Source: Pullulanibacillus sp. KACC 23026 (GTDB lineage Bacteria; Bacillota; Bacilli; Bacillales; Sporolactobacillaceae). Taken from it: DNA of 64,000 nucleotides. Each line of letters begins with the position of its first letter. The first letter of the stretch is position 1. The notes beneath the pieces were generated by a model. It had not been told where the DNA came from. It saw nothing but the letters and a program-made list of their open reading frames with translations, and did no database searches. The DNA is taken from contig NZ_CP119107.1 in NCBI RefSeq assembly GCF_029094525.1, positions 310,001 through 374,000 on the forward strand, in the 5' to 3' direction. This document shows, in pieces, positions 17,401 through 26,695 of the stretch. Both the position numbers and the translations under genes were made by a program.

Positions 17401-17659
17401 AAGTGTTGAGGAAGTGGCTGAGGTCCTTCAATCCGGAGAGGCAGCGGCCCTTATCAATAGTCCGACAAATGGACGGAATCGGTCGACGTTCGGATTTCAA
17501 ATCAGAGCCGAAGCCATTAGACATAAGGTCCCTTTAATGACCAGTCTCGATACGGTTAGGGCAGCCTTAACCTATGCTAACAGCACGACGAATGACCAAG
17601 TCAAAACACTAACAGCTTATCGCCAGGATTCTATGAAGGGAAGTGGCATTTATGTCTAA
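14423..17659 (+). CDS. carB: Carbamoyl-phosphate synthase large subunit
   Basis: CarB makes carbamoyl phosphate from bicarbonate, ammonia and two ATP. The 1078-residue protein has two homologous ATP-grasp halves: the first starts at [21 protein letters not shown] (key GSGPIxIGQ) and the second at [19 protein letters not shown] (about residue 556). Each half has an NNNPxT motif ([13 protein letters not shown] and [12 protein letters not shown]). A C-terminal MGS-like regulatory domain starts about residue 945. The ATG at 14423 sits behind CAGGAGAG and overlaps carA by 17 bases, so translation is probably coupled. Confidence 0.97.
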   Translation: [1078 protein letters not shown]

Positions 17660-18629
17660 TGCATTAAACGTTATGAAAATGAAGCAGAATCCTTTAACTT
17701 TAAAGGGAACTGATTTTATAAAGGTATCTGATTATTCAAGTGAGACTTTGACCGCATTGCTTGAGCAAGCCTATGAAATGAAGCGTCTGCAAAAAGAGGG
17801 GATCCCGCATCCTTATCTAAGCGGCAAAATTCTTGGGATGGTTTTTGAAAAATCTTCAACCCGTACAAGAGTGTCTTTTCAAGTTGGGATGAAGCAGCTC
17901 GGCGGGGATGCGATTTTTTTGAGCAAAAATGATATCCAGCTTGGGCGAGGCGAAACCATTTCTGATACAGCCAAAGTCCTGTCACGTTATGTGGATGGCA
18001 TCATGATTCGAACTTTTGAACATGAGAAAATTCTAGAACTGGCAGAGCATGCGGATGTGCCTGTCATCAATGGGTTAACCGATCTTCACCATCCAGCCCA
18101 AACTTTAGCGGACCTATTAACGATTTACGAACATAAAGGGCAGTTCAAAGGGCTTAAACTGTGTTATGTCGGGGACGGTAATAATAACGTATGCCATTCC
18201 TTAATCGAAGGAGCGGTACTCGTCGGGATGGATGTTTCCGTCGCAAGTCCAGAAGGGTTTGAGCCGAATGCTGAGATTCTGGGTTGGGCCATTCAACAGG
18301 CTGAAGTCACTGGGAGCAGCGTGACCGTTACCGTCTCACCGGAGGAAGCAGTCAAAGGGGCAGATGTGATCGTCACAGATGTCTGGACCAGCATGGGCCA
18401 AGAAGAAGAAAAAGAAGCACGTCATCAAATCTTCAAGCCTTACCAAGTGAATGCCGAGCTTTGCGGGCAAGCCGATCCAGACTATATCTTCCTGCACTGT
18501 CTGCCGGCGCATCGCGGTGAAGAAGTGACAGCCGATATCATTGATGGACCGCATTCGGTTGTCTTCGACGAAGCAGAAAATCGTCTGCATGCACAAAAAG
18601 CCATTTTGAAAAACTTATTGGGAAGTTAA
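17652..18629 (+). CDS. argF: Ornithine carbamoyltransferase
   Basis: ArgF joins carbamoyl phosphate and ornithine to citrulline. The 325-residue protein carries the carbamoyl-phosphate site SSTRTRVSF (about residues 62-70), HPAQTLADLLT (about 140-150), and the ornithine loop HCLPAHRGEEVT (about 279-290). Start ATG 17652 overlaps the end of carB by 8 bases; AAGGGAAG lies upstream at rather long spacing, and a GTG at 17643 is the alternative start. Order carB-argF matches the B. subtilis arg operon. argG follows after 65 bases rather than the operon ending. Confidence 0.96.
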   Translation: MSNALNVMKMKQNPLTLKGTDFIKVSDYSSETLTALLEQAYEMKRLQKEGIPHPYLSGKILGMVFEKSSTRTRVSFQVGMKQLGGDAIFLSKNDIQLGRGETISDTAKVLSRYVDGIMIRTFEHEKILELAEHADVPVINGLTDLHHPAQTLADLLTIYEHKGQFKGLKLCYVGDGNNNVCHSLIEGAVLVGMDVSVASPEGFEPNAEILGWAIQQAEVTGSSVTVTVSPEEAVKGADVIVTDVWTSMGQEEEKEARHQIFKPYQVNAELCGQADPDYIFLHCLPAHRGEEVTADIIDGPHSVVFDEAENRLHAQKAILKNLLGS

Positions 18630-18694
18630 TCACTTAGAGTATAAAATAAGACTAAAAATTTAAATAAAACCATTAAGAGGAGTGTTATAAAAAA

Positions 18695-19954
18695 ATGGCA
18701 AAAGAAAAAATTGTACTTGCTTATTCCGGAGGGCTAGACACCTCTGTATCCGTTAAATGGATCCAAGAAAAATACGGCTATGATGTCATTGCACTGGGCC
18801 TTGATGTCGGTGAAGGAAAGGACTTAGAGGCAATCAAGCAAAAAGCGTTAAACGTTGGGGCGATCAAAGCGATCATGATTGATGCTAAAGAGCTTCTTGC
18901 CAAAGGTTATATTTTACCTGCTCTCAAAGCAAATGCGATGTACGAAGGCAAATACCCGCTTTCCTCAGCGCTTTCCCGTCCGCTTATCTCGAAGCTTCTG
19001 GTGGAAGTAGCTGAGCAAGAAGGTGCGGTTGCAGTTGCTCACGGCTGTACCGGGAAAGGGAATGACCAAGTTCGCTTTGAAGTCTCGATCCAAGCACTTA
19101 ATCCTGATTTAAAGGTTGTGGCACCTGTTCGGGAATGGGGCATGACACGTGATGAAGAAATCGCCTATGCCGAAAAAAATGGAATTCCAATTCCAATCAA
19201 TCTCGACAATCCGTTCTCGATTGATGCAAACATCTGGGGACGCGCTTGTGAAGCCGGCGTCTTAGAAAACCCATGGAATGAAGCCCCTGAGGCAGCCTAT
19301 GACTGGACAAATCCGATTCATTTAACCCCGGATGATGCAGAATATGTTGAAATTGATTTTGTTCAAGGTGAGCCGGTTGCCTTAAACGGTGAAAAGATGG
19401 AGCTTGTTCCTTTAATTGAAAAGTTAAATGAGCTAGGCGGCCTTCATGGCGTTGGCCGGATTGATCACATCGAGAATCGTTTAGTGGGCATCAAATCACG
19501 TGAAGTCTATGAAAACCCAGCAGCCCTTATTTTAATTAATGCCCATAAAGAATTAGAGTTTTTGACTCTCCCTCGTGAGGTATCTCAATTTAAAGCTCAA
19601 ATTGATCAAAAAATGGCTCAGATTATCTATGAAGGACTCTGGTATTCACCGCTTAAATCCGCTCTGGATGCGTTCGTGGATGAAACTCAAAAATATGTAA
19701 CAGGGAAAGTACGTGTGAAGCTTCATAAAGGAACTCACGTTGTAGTGGGACGGACGTCCGATTATAGTCTATACAATGAAGAGCTCGCCACCTATACAAA
19801 AGGGGACGCTTTCGATCATAATGCGGCAGTAGGCTTCATCAAACTATGGGGACTTCCAACAAAAGTTTATTCAGAAGTACACAAATCCGAAGAAAAGCAG
19901 GAGGGTCAGTCTAATGAGCAAGCTGTGGAGCGGACGGTTCCAGAAGGAAACTAA
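18695..19954 (+). CDS. argG: Argininosuccinate synthase
   Basis: ArgG condenses citrulline and aspartate using ATP. The 419-residue protein begins with the PP-loop ATPase motif [14 protein letters not shown] (residues 9-22) and has [14 protein letters not shown] (about 115-128), the citrulline/aspartate site. AGAGGAG precedes the ATG at 12 bases. The tail after about residue 395 is longer than in many ArgG proteins, is Glu/Gln/Ser-rich and is encoded in DNA that overlaps the start of argH by 41 bases, so the extension may be a by-product of the overlap. In B. subtilis argGH is a separate operon; here it joins the main one. Confidence 0.96.
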   Translation: MAKEKIVLAYSGGLDTSVSVKWIQEKYGYDVIALGLDVGEGKDLEAIKQKALNVGAIKAIMIDAKELLAKGYILPALKANAMYEGKYPLSSALSRPLISKLLVEVAEQEGAVAVAHGCTGKGNDQVRFEVSIQALNPDLKVVAPVREWGMTRDEEIAYAEKNGIPIPINLDNPFSIDANIWGRACEAGVLENPWNEAPEAAYDWTNPIHLTPDDAEYVEIDFVQGEPVALNGEKMELVPLIEKLNELGGLHGVGRIDHIENRLVGIKSREVYENPAALILINAHKELEFLTLPREVSQFKAQIDQKMAQIIYEGLWYSPLKSALDAFVDETQKYVTGKVRVKLHKGTHVVVGRTSDYSLYNEELATYTKGDAFDHNAAVGFIKLWGLPTKVYSEVHKSEEKQEGQSNEQAVERTVPEGN

Positions 19955-21311
19955 TAAGCTTGTCGAAGAACTGACAGCTTCCATTACTTTTGACCAAAAA
20001 TTAGCCGATGAGGATATCGAGGGGAGTCTCGCCCATGTCCAAATGCTTGGCGAATGCGGAATTATCCCAGCAGAAGACGCCGAGAAAATTGCTGAAGGTT
20101 TAAAGGTTATCCAAAAGAAAATAGCGCAAGGCGAGGTCAACTACCTCGTCGCCCATGAAGATATCCATATGAATATCGAAAAAATGCTGACAGACGAAAT
20201 TGGACCGGTTGCCGGAAAGCTTCATACGGGGAGGAGCCGCAATGATCAGGTGGCAACCGACATGCACCTGTATATGCGTCGCAAAACGGAAGGACTTATT
20301 GAACTTGTTGAAGCGGCGCAAGAGGCCCTCCTCACACAGGCTGAAGCGAATGTAGATACCATTTTACCAGGCTATACGCATCTTCAGCGGGCTCAGCCTA
20401 TTTCATTTGCGCATCATCTTCTTGCGTATTTTTGGATGCTTGAGCGGGACAAGGGTCGCCTGCAGGACAGCCTTAAGCGAATCAATCTGTTGCCTTTAGG
20501 GGCGGGTGCCCTTGCTGGGACAACCTTTCCGATTAATCGGCAGCGGGTAGCTGAATTGCTAGACTTCGATGGGGTCTATCCAAATAGCTTGGATGCTGTC
20601 AGCGACCGTGATTTTATAGCCGAATTTTTATCGATTGCTTCGATTATGATGGTGCATCTCTCACGTCTCTCAGAAGAGCTTATCCTTTGGAGCAGCCAAG
20701 AGTTTCAATTCGTTGAACTCGATGATTCCTTCTGTACCGGCTCAAGCATGATGCCGCAAAAGAAAAATCCAGATGTTCCAGAGCTCATTCGTGGTAAAAC
20801 CGGTCGGGTGTTTGGCAACCTTATCGGCCTCCTTACAGTATTGAAAGGGTTGCCGCTTGCTTATAACAAAGACCTGCAAGAGGATAAGGAAGGCATGTTC
20901 GACAGTGTTGAAACGCTCGAAGGAGCCCTTATGCTTCTCGCTCCTATGCTAGAAACGATGACTGTGAACACAAAAGCGATGCAGGAAGCCGTGACAAAGG
21001 ACTACTCCAATGCAACTGACTTGGCTGATTACTTAGTCAACAAAGGCATGCCATTCCGTGAAGCCCATGAAGTCATCGGCCAGCTCGTTCATTACGGCAT
21101 CAAGCACGGCAAATTTCTATTAGATCTCGACCTGAACGAATTCCAGTCATTCAGCGAGCTCTTCGACGATGCCGTCTATACCGTGCTCAAACCAGAAAAC
21201 GTCGTCGCAGCCCGAAACAGCGAAGGCGGAACCGGCTTTGACCAAGTCAAAAAACAACTCCAACTAGCAAGAAACGCAGGGACGGTTCTTGCGTTTCATT
21301 CCAAGCAATGA
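19914..21311 (+). CDS. argH: Argininosuccinate lyase
   Basis: ArgH splits argininosuccinate into arginine and fumarate, the final step. The 465-residue protein starts [10 protein letters not shown] and contains [17 protein letters not shown] (about residues 103-119), [15 protein letters not shown] (about 156-170) and the superfamily signature [16 protein letters not shown] (about 280-295; catalytic Ser and Lys). GGAGGGTCTA precedes the ATG, inside argG, with a 41-base overlap. The argH stop codon is part of the 5' arm of the operon terminator. Confidence 0.97.
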   Translation: MSKLWSGRFQKETNKLVEELTASITFDQKLADEDIEGSLAHVQMLGECGIIPAEDAEKIAEGLKVIQKKIAQGEVNYLVAHEDIHMNIEKMLTDEIGPVAGKLHTGRSRNDQVATDMHLYMRRKTEGLIELVEAAQEALLTQAEANVDTILPGYTHLQRAQPISFAHHLLAYFWMLERDKGRLQDSLKRINLLPLGAGALAGTTFPINRQRVAELLDFDGVYPNSLDAVSDRDFIAEFLSIASIMMVHLSRLSEELILWSSQEFQFVELDDSFCTGSSMMPQKKNPDVPELIRGKTGRVFGNLIGLLTVLKGLPLAYNKDLQEDKEGMFDSVETLEGALMLLAPMLETMTVNTKAMQEAVTKDYSNATDLADYLVNKGMPFREAHEVIGQLVHYGIKHGKFLLDLDLNEFQSFSELFDDAVYTVLKPENVVAARNSEGGTGFDQVKKQLQLARNAGTVLAFHSKQ

Positions 21312-21343
21312 TTCCTTTTAGGGGGTCATTGTTTTTCTTTTTG
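21306..21343 (+). terminator. Terminator of the arginine operon
   Basis: CAATGA (which includes the argH stop) pairs with TCATTG, with an inner TCC/GGG pairing, followed by TTTTTCTTTTT. Confidence 0.8.
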
Positions 21344-21635
21344 GGGACACCGGTCGACAGATTCCCCTCTAACTAGGCGCGAAGGCCCGCTCTTTATAGA
21401 AATGAAATGAGCTGTCAGAAAAACAAACAGACCCACGAATCATCCTATGGGATGGGTTTTGGATGATGGTTTCTCAATAAAGTTGGCGATGATAGTGACA
21501 TAGGACTTGAATGGACAGGCATTGAGCGCTTAAATTAGAAGAGGATGTTTTTTAACATTCATTTAAACTAAATTCAGGATCATTAATTTTGAGTGTGCAG
21601 CTCTTTACATAGGATGATTATTGGAGGGTCAAGTC
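21344..21635. other. Spacer between argH and murG
   Basis: No gene is seen. An ATCATCC / GGATGAT inverted repeat (21439-21467) is present without a T run. No convincing promoter for murG was found. Confidence 0.4.
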
Positions 21636-22709
21636 ATGAAAAGGAAGATTGTATTAACTGGAGGCGGATCGGCCGGGCATGTGACGGTTAATCTCGCGCT
21701 TATCCCAAAACTCCGTGAAGCGGATTGGGAAATCACTTATATTGGCTCAGTCAATGGGATTGAGCGAGAACTTGTAAGCGGGGTCGAGGGAGTCGATTAC
21801 AAAAGTATTTCAACAGGTAAGCTTCGCCGCTATTTCGACTGGAATAACTTTAAGGACCCTTTTAAGGTGGTAAAAGGAATCTGGGAGGCCTATCGGATTA
21901 TAAAAAAAGTTAAGCCAGACGTTGTTTTTTCAAAAGGCGGCTTTGTCTCGGTTCCGGTTGTACTGGGAGCCAAGCTGAATGGCGTACCAACCATTATCCA
22001 TGAATCAGATATTACACCAGGACTTGCGAATAAACTTTCGATCCCCTTTGTAACCAAAGTTTGCACGACCTTTCCTGAAACGGCTAAGGCTCTTCCTGAG
22101 GCAAAAACAATCTATCTCGGGGCGGTTATCCGAGAAGAATTATTCAAGGGCGATGCGGCAAAAGGACGTCAATTTACTGATTTTACCAGGACGAAGCCAG
22201 TCCTCCTTATTATGGGGGGCAGTCTCGGTGCCAGAAAAATTAATCAGGCGGTTCGCGAAAACTTGGATGATTTATTGAAGGACTTTCAGATTGTTCATTT
22301 ATGTGGGAAGGGAAATGTGGATGCCTCCCTGTCACGCAGAGGTTATCAGCAATACGACTATATAAAAGAGGAACTGCCAGACCTTCTAGCAATGGCTGAC
22401 GTGATTATTTCACGAGCAGGCTCCAATGCGATCTTTGAATTTAAGGCGCTGAAAAAGCCGATGCTCCTGATTCCGCTCTCGCAAAATGCAAGCCGCGGTG
22501 ACCAGGTGTTAAATGCGGAGTCCTTTAAAAAGTCAGGCTTTGCCGATGTCCTTTTAGAAGAAGACTTGAATCCAGAAACCTTTTTAGAAAAAGTGATGAC
22601 TATTTATGCTAATCGGGAAGCTTATCAGAAGAAAATGGCGGAGGACCAAGGCGAATCTCCGCTGCAAAAACTCTATCAATTGATTGAGACAATGAGCCAA
22701 TCGTCTTGA
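21636..22709 (+). CDS. murG: MurG-like UDP-GlcNAc transferase outside the dcw cluster
   Basis: The 357-residue protein is a GT28 glycosyltransferase of the MurG type, which adds GlcNAc to lipid I to make lipid II on the inner face of the membrane. Evidence: [18 protein letters not shown] (residues 8-25), [17 protein letters not shown] (about 101-117), [13 protein letters not shown] (about 126-138), [15 protein letters not shown] (about 190-204) and [11 protein letters not shown]. The start ATG 21636 follows GGAGGG; a TTG at 21621 precedes that site. The standalone position and the [19 protein letters not shown] segment resemble the extra MurG of the B. cereus group and staphylococci, rather than the dcw gene. 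Whether another murG exists elsewhere cannot be seen here. Confidence 0.85.
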   Translation: MKRKIVLTGGGSAGHVTVNLALIPKLREADWEITYIGSVNGIERELVSGVEGVDYKSISTGKLRRYFDWNNFKDPFKVVKGIWEAYRIIKKVKPDVVFSKGGFVSVPVVLGAKLNGVPTIIHESDITPGLANKLSIPFVTKVCTTFPETAKALPEAKTIYLGAVIREELFKGDAAKGRQFTDFTRTKPVLLIMGGSLGARKINQAVRENLDDLLKDFQIVHLCGKGNVDASLSRRGYQQYDYIKEELPDLLAMADVIISRAGSNAIFEFKALKKPMLLIPLSQNASRGDQVLNAESFKKSGFADVLLEEDLNPETFLEKVMTIYANREAYQKKMAEDQGESPLQKLYQLIETMSQSS

Positions 22710-23132
22710 GTTATTAGGGTTTAACACTCTAAAGGAGCGGATAGGGGGCCGATTATGCGGCCGCCGCATTAAGGACAACGGCATCACAGAAAGAGGGGGG
22801 CCTATTTTCCGAGCCTCTTATGGTGACGTCCAGTGTCTATCAGGGCCACTTTTATTAAAACGATTAGATCATCATACAAGTGAAAATTTGAACATTGTTT
22901 GAACATTCTGTGTTGAACTTGTGTCGGCCTTTAATAAGACGTAAACTTAAGTTAAACACACATATTACTAGGTACAGAGCCTCGGGATCCCGTCTTCCCG
23001 AGGCTCTGTCCTCTATCGTGACAGCGCTCACCTTAAAAGTTTTAAATTAAGCTAAACAAGAAGGGATTTGCAGCAGACGAGATGTCCGTTACAAACCCCT
23101 TGCTTGCGGTTCGTTATTTACTTATCTAAGTC
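22710..23132. other. Convergent spacer between murG and pbpG
   Basis: No gene. Contains three items. A small hairpin ATGCGG/CCGCAT lies at 22755-22769. Two direct copies of TTTGAACATT, plus a nearby TTGAAC, lie at about 22887-22916. A very stable 13-bp hairpin lies at 22974-23009. Confidence 0.6.
22974..23009. terminator. Strong hairpin between convergent murG and pbpG
   Basis: ACAGAGCCTCGGG pairs perfectly with CCCGAGGCTCTGT around a 10-base loop. There is no T run on either side, so it is a non-canonical terminator, possibly working with Rho or protecting 3' ends. Confidence 0.55.
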
Positions 23133-25208
23133 TTACCAGGAAAACAAATGCTTGACCCATTTCACGAGGCCGCCGCTCTTGTGTTGGTCATGCTTAAGCG
23201 AATCTGCCCCGTTTTTGCTCTGAGCGTCCTTAGCCGTCTGATCCGATTGGGTAGGTTCGGTACCCGCTAAGTAGTACGTTAATCGTGCGTTCTTTGCATC
23301 TTTAGAAGTTAATAAACCTGTGCTTGGGTCAACCCATGCCTTGACAACGCCATCAGGGGCTTTAAAAGCATCTCGCGGCTGTCCTTGAAGCACATCCTCC
23401 ATATAATTAGCCCAAATCGATTTTGAATATCTTGAATCAGGATAAGTATTGATCGGCTTCCATTGTTTGTAACCCACCCAGACAGAGGTCGTTAGATTAG
23501 GTGTAAACCCGACCATCCAGCTGTCTGTGTCCGTTGAGCCCGTCTTAGCTGCAACCGTATGGGTCAGAATCTTACGGACACTGTTTCCTGTCACTGTTGA
23601 GTAGCCGTTTAATTTAGGATCAAATATACCCGTCATCATCTGGGATAAGACAAAGCTAGTTGCTGGATCAAGCACTTGTTTGCTGCTTGGCTTCCATTGA
23701 TAGATCACATGACCGGATCGATCAACGACCTTTGTAATATAGTGCGGGGTCACTCGTTTTCCTAGGTCGGCAATGGTGCTGTAGGCATTTGCCATTTCCA
23801 AGACGCTGACTGGCTTCGTTCCGAGAGCGAGAGATGGGATCGGTTCAAGCGGGCTCGTAATGCCCATCTCCTTCGCGGTTGTAACGAGTTGATCCATGCC
23901 GATGGCCAGATTTGTTTTCACGGCATATATATTGTCAGACAGGGCCAAAGCCTGCATTAAGGTAATCGGACCGTTCGCATAATACCCGCCATAATTCTCC
24001 GGACTATACGGCTTTCCATTATCATAATGAAAAGTCGTTGGCGCACTCAATAAAGTTGTCGACGGTGTGAAATTATTTCGCAGTGCTGCGTAATACAAGA
24101 ATGGTTTAAAACTGGAGCCTGGCTGCCGCTTACCTTGAACAGCAAGATTATAAGGATCTTCTTGGTAGTTCCGTCCGCCGATCATGGCTTTAACAGCACC
24201 TGTTTTAGGATCCATCGTCACGAGGGCTGCTTGAATTTTAGACTTCGGATTAATGACCTTTTTGACCCAATACTCCGCCTTTTTCTGCATATTGGCATCC
24301 AAAGTGGTATAGACCTTAAGCCCGGCTGTTGCAATTTGTTCGTTAGTCATGTTTAGCCGCTTGCTTAATTCCTGCTGAACTTCGTCTTGAAAATAGGGGG
24401 CCATTTCTTTAGTCCCTTTATGGGTGGTGACTAAAGTTAATTTCTCTTTATAAGCCTTTTCGGCCTGCGCTTTCGTTATGTCCCCGGCATTTACCATAGC
24501 ATTAAGAATGAGCCGCTGTCTGGCTTTCGAACGATCAAAATCAACATCAGGCGCGTAGTAAGTGGGACCTTTAGGGATGCCGGCTAATAGCGCGGATTCT
24601 GCGAGATCAAGGTCTTTAGCATTTTTATTAAAATAGTACTTAGATGCGGCCTGAATGCCATAAGCGCCGTGGCCGTAATAAATCGTATTTAAATAACCTT
24701 CTAGGATTTGCGACTTAGAATAGTTCATTTCAAGCCTCATAGTGGTAAAGGCTTCAAGAAATTTCCGCTTCCAGGTTTTGTCATTTGATAGGAACAGGTT
24801 ACGGGCATACTGCATCGAAATCGTACTCGCTCCTTGCGCCTTGGACAAGGTGGTAACGTCCTTTATTGCGGCCCCTGCCATCCGGCGAAGGTCAAAGCCG
24901 TGGTGGTCATAAAAATGTCTATCCTCAATATCAATGGTTGCCTGTTGCAGAGGCTTCGCGATATTTGAAAGTGAAACCCAATAGCGGTTTTGACTGTCAT
25001 GCTCCGTCTCGCCAATCACTTCATCATTGGTCGAGTAGTAAACCGTTGTTTGCGGGACTTGGATCTTCGGAGCCCCCAGTATTTTCGCATAGAGCCAGAG
25101 ACTCGCTAGGCAAAAAATGAGCAGGGAACAGAAGATCACGGCGGCACGAAAGGCCCATTTAAGAAAAGTTTTGGCTCGTTGTCTATGTTGTCCTGTCACA
25201 ATCTCCAT
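23133..25208 (-). CDS. pbpG: Class A penicillin-binding protein, PbpG-like
   Basis: A 691-residue bifunctional peptidoglycan synthase: a short cytosolic N-terminus, one membrane anchor (about residues 18-42), a GT51 glycosyltransferase domain with catalytic Glu95 in IEDRHFYDHHGFD and GASTISMQYARNLFL, then a transpeptidase domain with SxxK at 365-368 (QPGSSFKPF), SDN at 424-426 and KTGST near residue 550. The acidic/Lys-rich tail is low complexity. Position next to speE-speB matches ywhE/pbpG of B. subtilis, whose product PBP2d helps build the spore germ-cell wall. ATG 25208 has AAAGGG upstream. I found no clear sigma-F or sigma-G promoter, so sporulation-specific expression is inferred only from synteny. 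Confidence 0.9.
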   Translation of the reverse strand: MEIVTGQHRQRAKTFLKWAFRAAVIFCSLLIFCLASLWLYAKILGAPKIQVPQTTVYYSTNDEVIGETEHDSQNRYWVSLSNIAKPLQQATIDIEDRHFYDHHGFDLRRMAGAAIKDVTTLSKAQGASTISMQYARNLFLSNDKTWKRKFLEAFTTMRLEMNYSKSQILEGYLNTIYYGHGAYGIQAASKYYFNKNAKDLDLAESALLAGIPKGPTYYAPDVDFDRSKARQRLILNAMVNAGDITKAQAEKAYKEKLTLVTTHKGTKEMAPYFQDEVQQELSKRLNMTNEQIATAGLKVYTTLDANMQKKAEYWVKKVINPKSKIQAALVTMDPKTGAVKAMIGGRNYQEDPYNLAVQGKRQPGSSFKPFLYYAALRNNFTPSTTLLSAPTTFHYDNGKPYSPENYGGYYANGPITLMQALALSDNIYAVKTNLAIGMDQLVTTAKEMGITSPLEPIPSLALGTKPVSVLEMANAYSTIADLGKRVTPHYITKVVDRSGHVIYQWKPSSKQVLDPATSFVLSQMMTGIFDPKLNGYSTVTGNSVRKILTHTVAAKTGSTDTDSWMVGFTPNLTTSVWVGYKQWKPINTYPDSRYSKSIWANYMEDVLQGQPRDAFKAPDGVVKAWVDPSTGLLTSKDAKNARLTYYLAGTEPTQSDQTAKDAQSKNGADSLKHDQHKSGGLVKWVKHLFSW

Positions 25209-25462
25209 GATTGGCACCCTTTCTATGTAGAGCTCTAACATTCTTTAAGTTTAAAAGGTGAGGCACAAGCTCCCTTAAGATAGCTATGGACCGCTGAAAG
25301 GTTGTCCTGTTGAGGTTTTAAGTGGTCCAAGCAGCTAGAGGTTTTAGCTAGCACCTGACTTTTGTGAAAAACATGGTTGACTTCACTAACTATGCTTTTT
25401 TTTGAGTCCATAAGTGGTTCTATTATTTAATTAAGTATGCTTCAAGAGTGAGGAGATTAAAC

Positions 25463-25492
25463 ATGACTCAGCGCGTTTCGTGCGAAAAATAG
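25463..25492 (+). CDS. Possible 9-residue leader peptide
   Basis: ATG with a GAGGAG ribosome site 7-8 bases upstream encodes MTQRVSCEK and then a stop. It lies 330 bases before speE and upstream of the best promoter candidate for speE, so a leader-peptide role would need another promoter. May be chance. Confidence 0.15.
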   Translation: MTQRVSCEK

Positions 25493-25513
25493 CGAATGAT
25501 GTAAAATTATAGT

Positions 25514-25541
25514 TTGCAATTGATACCTGTTCTACTATACT
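25514..25541 (+). promoter_or_regulatory. Sigma-A promoter candidate for speE-speB
   Basis: TTGCAA, 16-base spacer, TATACT. Would give a leader of about 270 bases before speE. Confidence 0.4.
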
Positions 25542-25745
25542 TTGTATGCTAGGGCTGTTTTTTATCCATATTAGAAAGGTGAAAAGTAAGGAGATTAGAC
25601 GACCTGAGAAATCAGTAAACCAAGTTTGGTAAGCAATAGAACCCTCTAGGACTCAATTTAAAAATTCCATAGCTTTATATGGTGGTTTTTAGAAAAGCTT
25701 GGCTAGTCGCCAGGTGCTCAATGGTGAAAAGCCTTATAGTTTTTC

Positions 25746-25800
25746 TTATACTATCTTTTTGCAAGCGAGAACGCTGAAAGATTTGACTCTGATAGTATAA
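25746..25800 (+). promoter_or_regulatory. Structured inverted repeat before speE
   Basis: TTATACTATC (25746-25755) and GATAGTATAA (25791-25800) are perfect 10-bp arms. Inside them ATCTTT/AAAGAT and AGCG/CGCT can also pair, so one long imperfect stem forms. It ends a few bases before the AAGGAG ribosome site of speE. It could be an operator or an RNA structure affecting initiation. Confidence 0.4.
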
Positions 25801-25820
25801 AAAATGAAGGAGTGGTTGCT

Positions 25821-26651
25821 GTGGAGCTTTGGTACACAGAAAAGCAAACAGAGGTATTCGGGATTACTGCAAAGATCAAACAGACCTTACATACGGAACA
25901 AACGCCTTTTCAAAAATTGGATATGCTCGAAACCGAGGAATTTGGAAATATGCTGACACTTGATGGGATGGTGATGACAACTGAACGGGATGAATTTGTC
26001 TATCACGAGATGGTCGCTCATGTCCCTCTTTTTACCCACCCTCATCCAAAGCAAGTGTTAGTAGTAGGCGGCGGTGATGGCGGGGTTATCCGGGAGGTTG
26101 TGAAGCATCCGGAAGTTGAAAAGGTCACCCTTGTCGAAATTGATGGAGCTGTGATTGAGCAATCCAAAAAGCATCTGCCTCATATTGCATCTGCTTTTGA
26201 TCACCCAAAGGTAGAGGTTATTGTTGGAGATGGCTTCATGCATATTGCGGAAAGCCATAACGAGTATGATGTCATTATGGTTGACTCCACAGAGCCGGTT
26301 GGTCCAGCCGTCAAGCTCTTTGAAAAAGGCTTCTATGAAGGAATTTCCCGCGCGTTGAAAGCCGACGGGCTCTTCATTGCTCAGACAGATAATCCGTGGT
26401 TTAAAGCGGATTTAATCCGTCAAGTAATAGGCGATGTGAAGGAGATTTTTCCGATTACCCGTCTTTATACCGCAAACATTCCAACCTATCCGAGCGGACT
26501 TTGGACGTTTACAATGGGCTCCAAAGTCTATGATCCAATAGAAGTAGAAGAAGGACGGTTCCACGACCTAAAGACGAAGTACTATACAAAAGAATTGCAC
26601 AAAGCGGCCTTTGTCCTGCCGAAATTTGTTAAGGATTTAGCGGGGGAATAA
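25821..26651 (+). CDS. speE: Spermidine synthase
   Basis: SpeE moves an aminopropyl group from decarboxylated S-adenosylmethionine to putrescine. The 276-residue product has the same length as B. subtilis SpeE and starts [16 protein letters not shown]. Visible: [19 protein letters not shown] (about residues 46-64), the nucleotide motif [13 protein letters not shown] (about 82-94), the aspartate of [11 protein letters not shown] and the substrate loop QTDNPWF. GTG 25821 is 9 bases after AAGGAG; the GTG at 25812 is too close to that site. speB follows 44 bases later. Confidence 0.96.
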   Translation: MELWYTEKQTEVFGITAKIKQTLHTEQTPFQKLDMLETEEFGNMLTLDGMVMTTERDEFVYHEMVAHVPLFTHPHPKQVLVVGGGDGGVIREVVKHPEVEKVTLVEIDGAVIEQSKKHLPHIASAFDHPKVEVIVGDGFMHIAESHNEYDVIMVDSTEPVGPAVKLFEKGFYEGISRALKADGLFIAQTDNPWFKADLIRQVIGDVKEIFPITRLYTANIPTYPSGLWTFTMGSKVYDPIEVEEGRFHDLKTKYYTKELHKAAFVLPKFVKDLAGE

Positions 26652-26695
26652 ATGAAAAAAAGGATACAGTATGAAGGTTTAGAGGAGGAACAGAT

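Larger units (their letters stand above)
25209..25820. other. Long divergent spacer between pbpG and speE
   Basis: Over 600 bases with no substantial gene. Contents: a 9-codon ORF with a GAGGAG site (25463-25492, encoding MTQRVSCEK), a sigma-A promoter candidate (25514-25541), a second copy of the AGGAGATTA sequence without an ORF near 25590, and a structured inverted repeat just before speE (25746-25800). Confidence 0.55.

Noticed and set aside
22887-22916. SOS (LexA) box from GAACATTGTTTGAAC
   Set aside because: Direct repeats rather than the CGAACRNRYGTTCG palindrome, and far from a promoter.
25209-25360. Sigma-F or sigma-G promoter before pbpG
   Set aside because: No GYWTA or GNATR -35 at correct spacing from a matching -10 was found on the minus strand.
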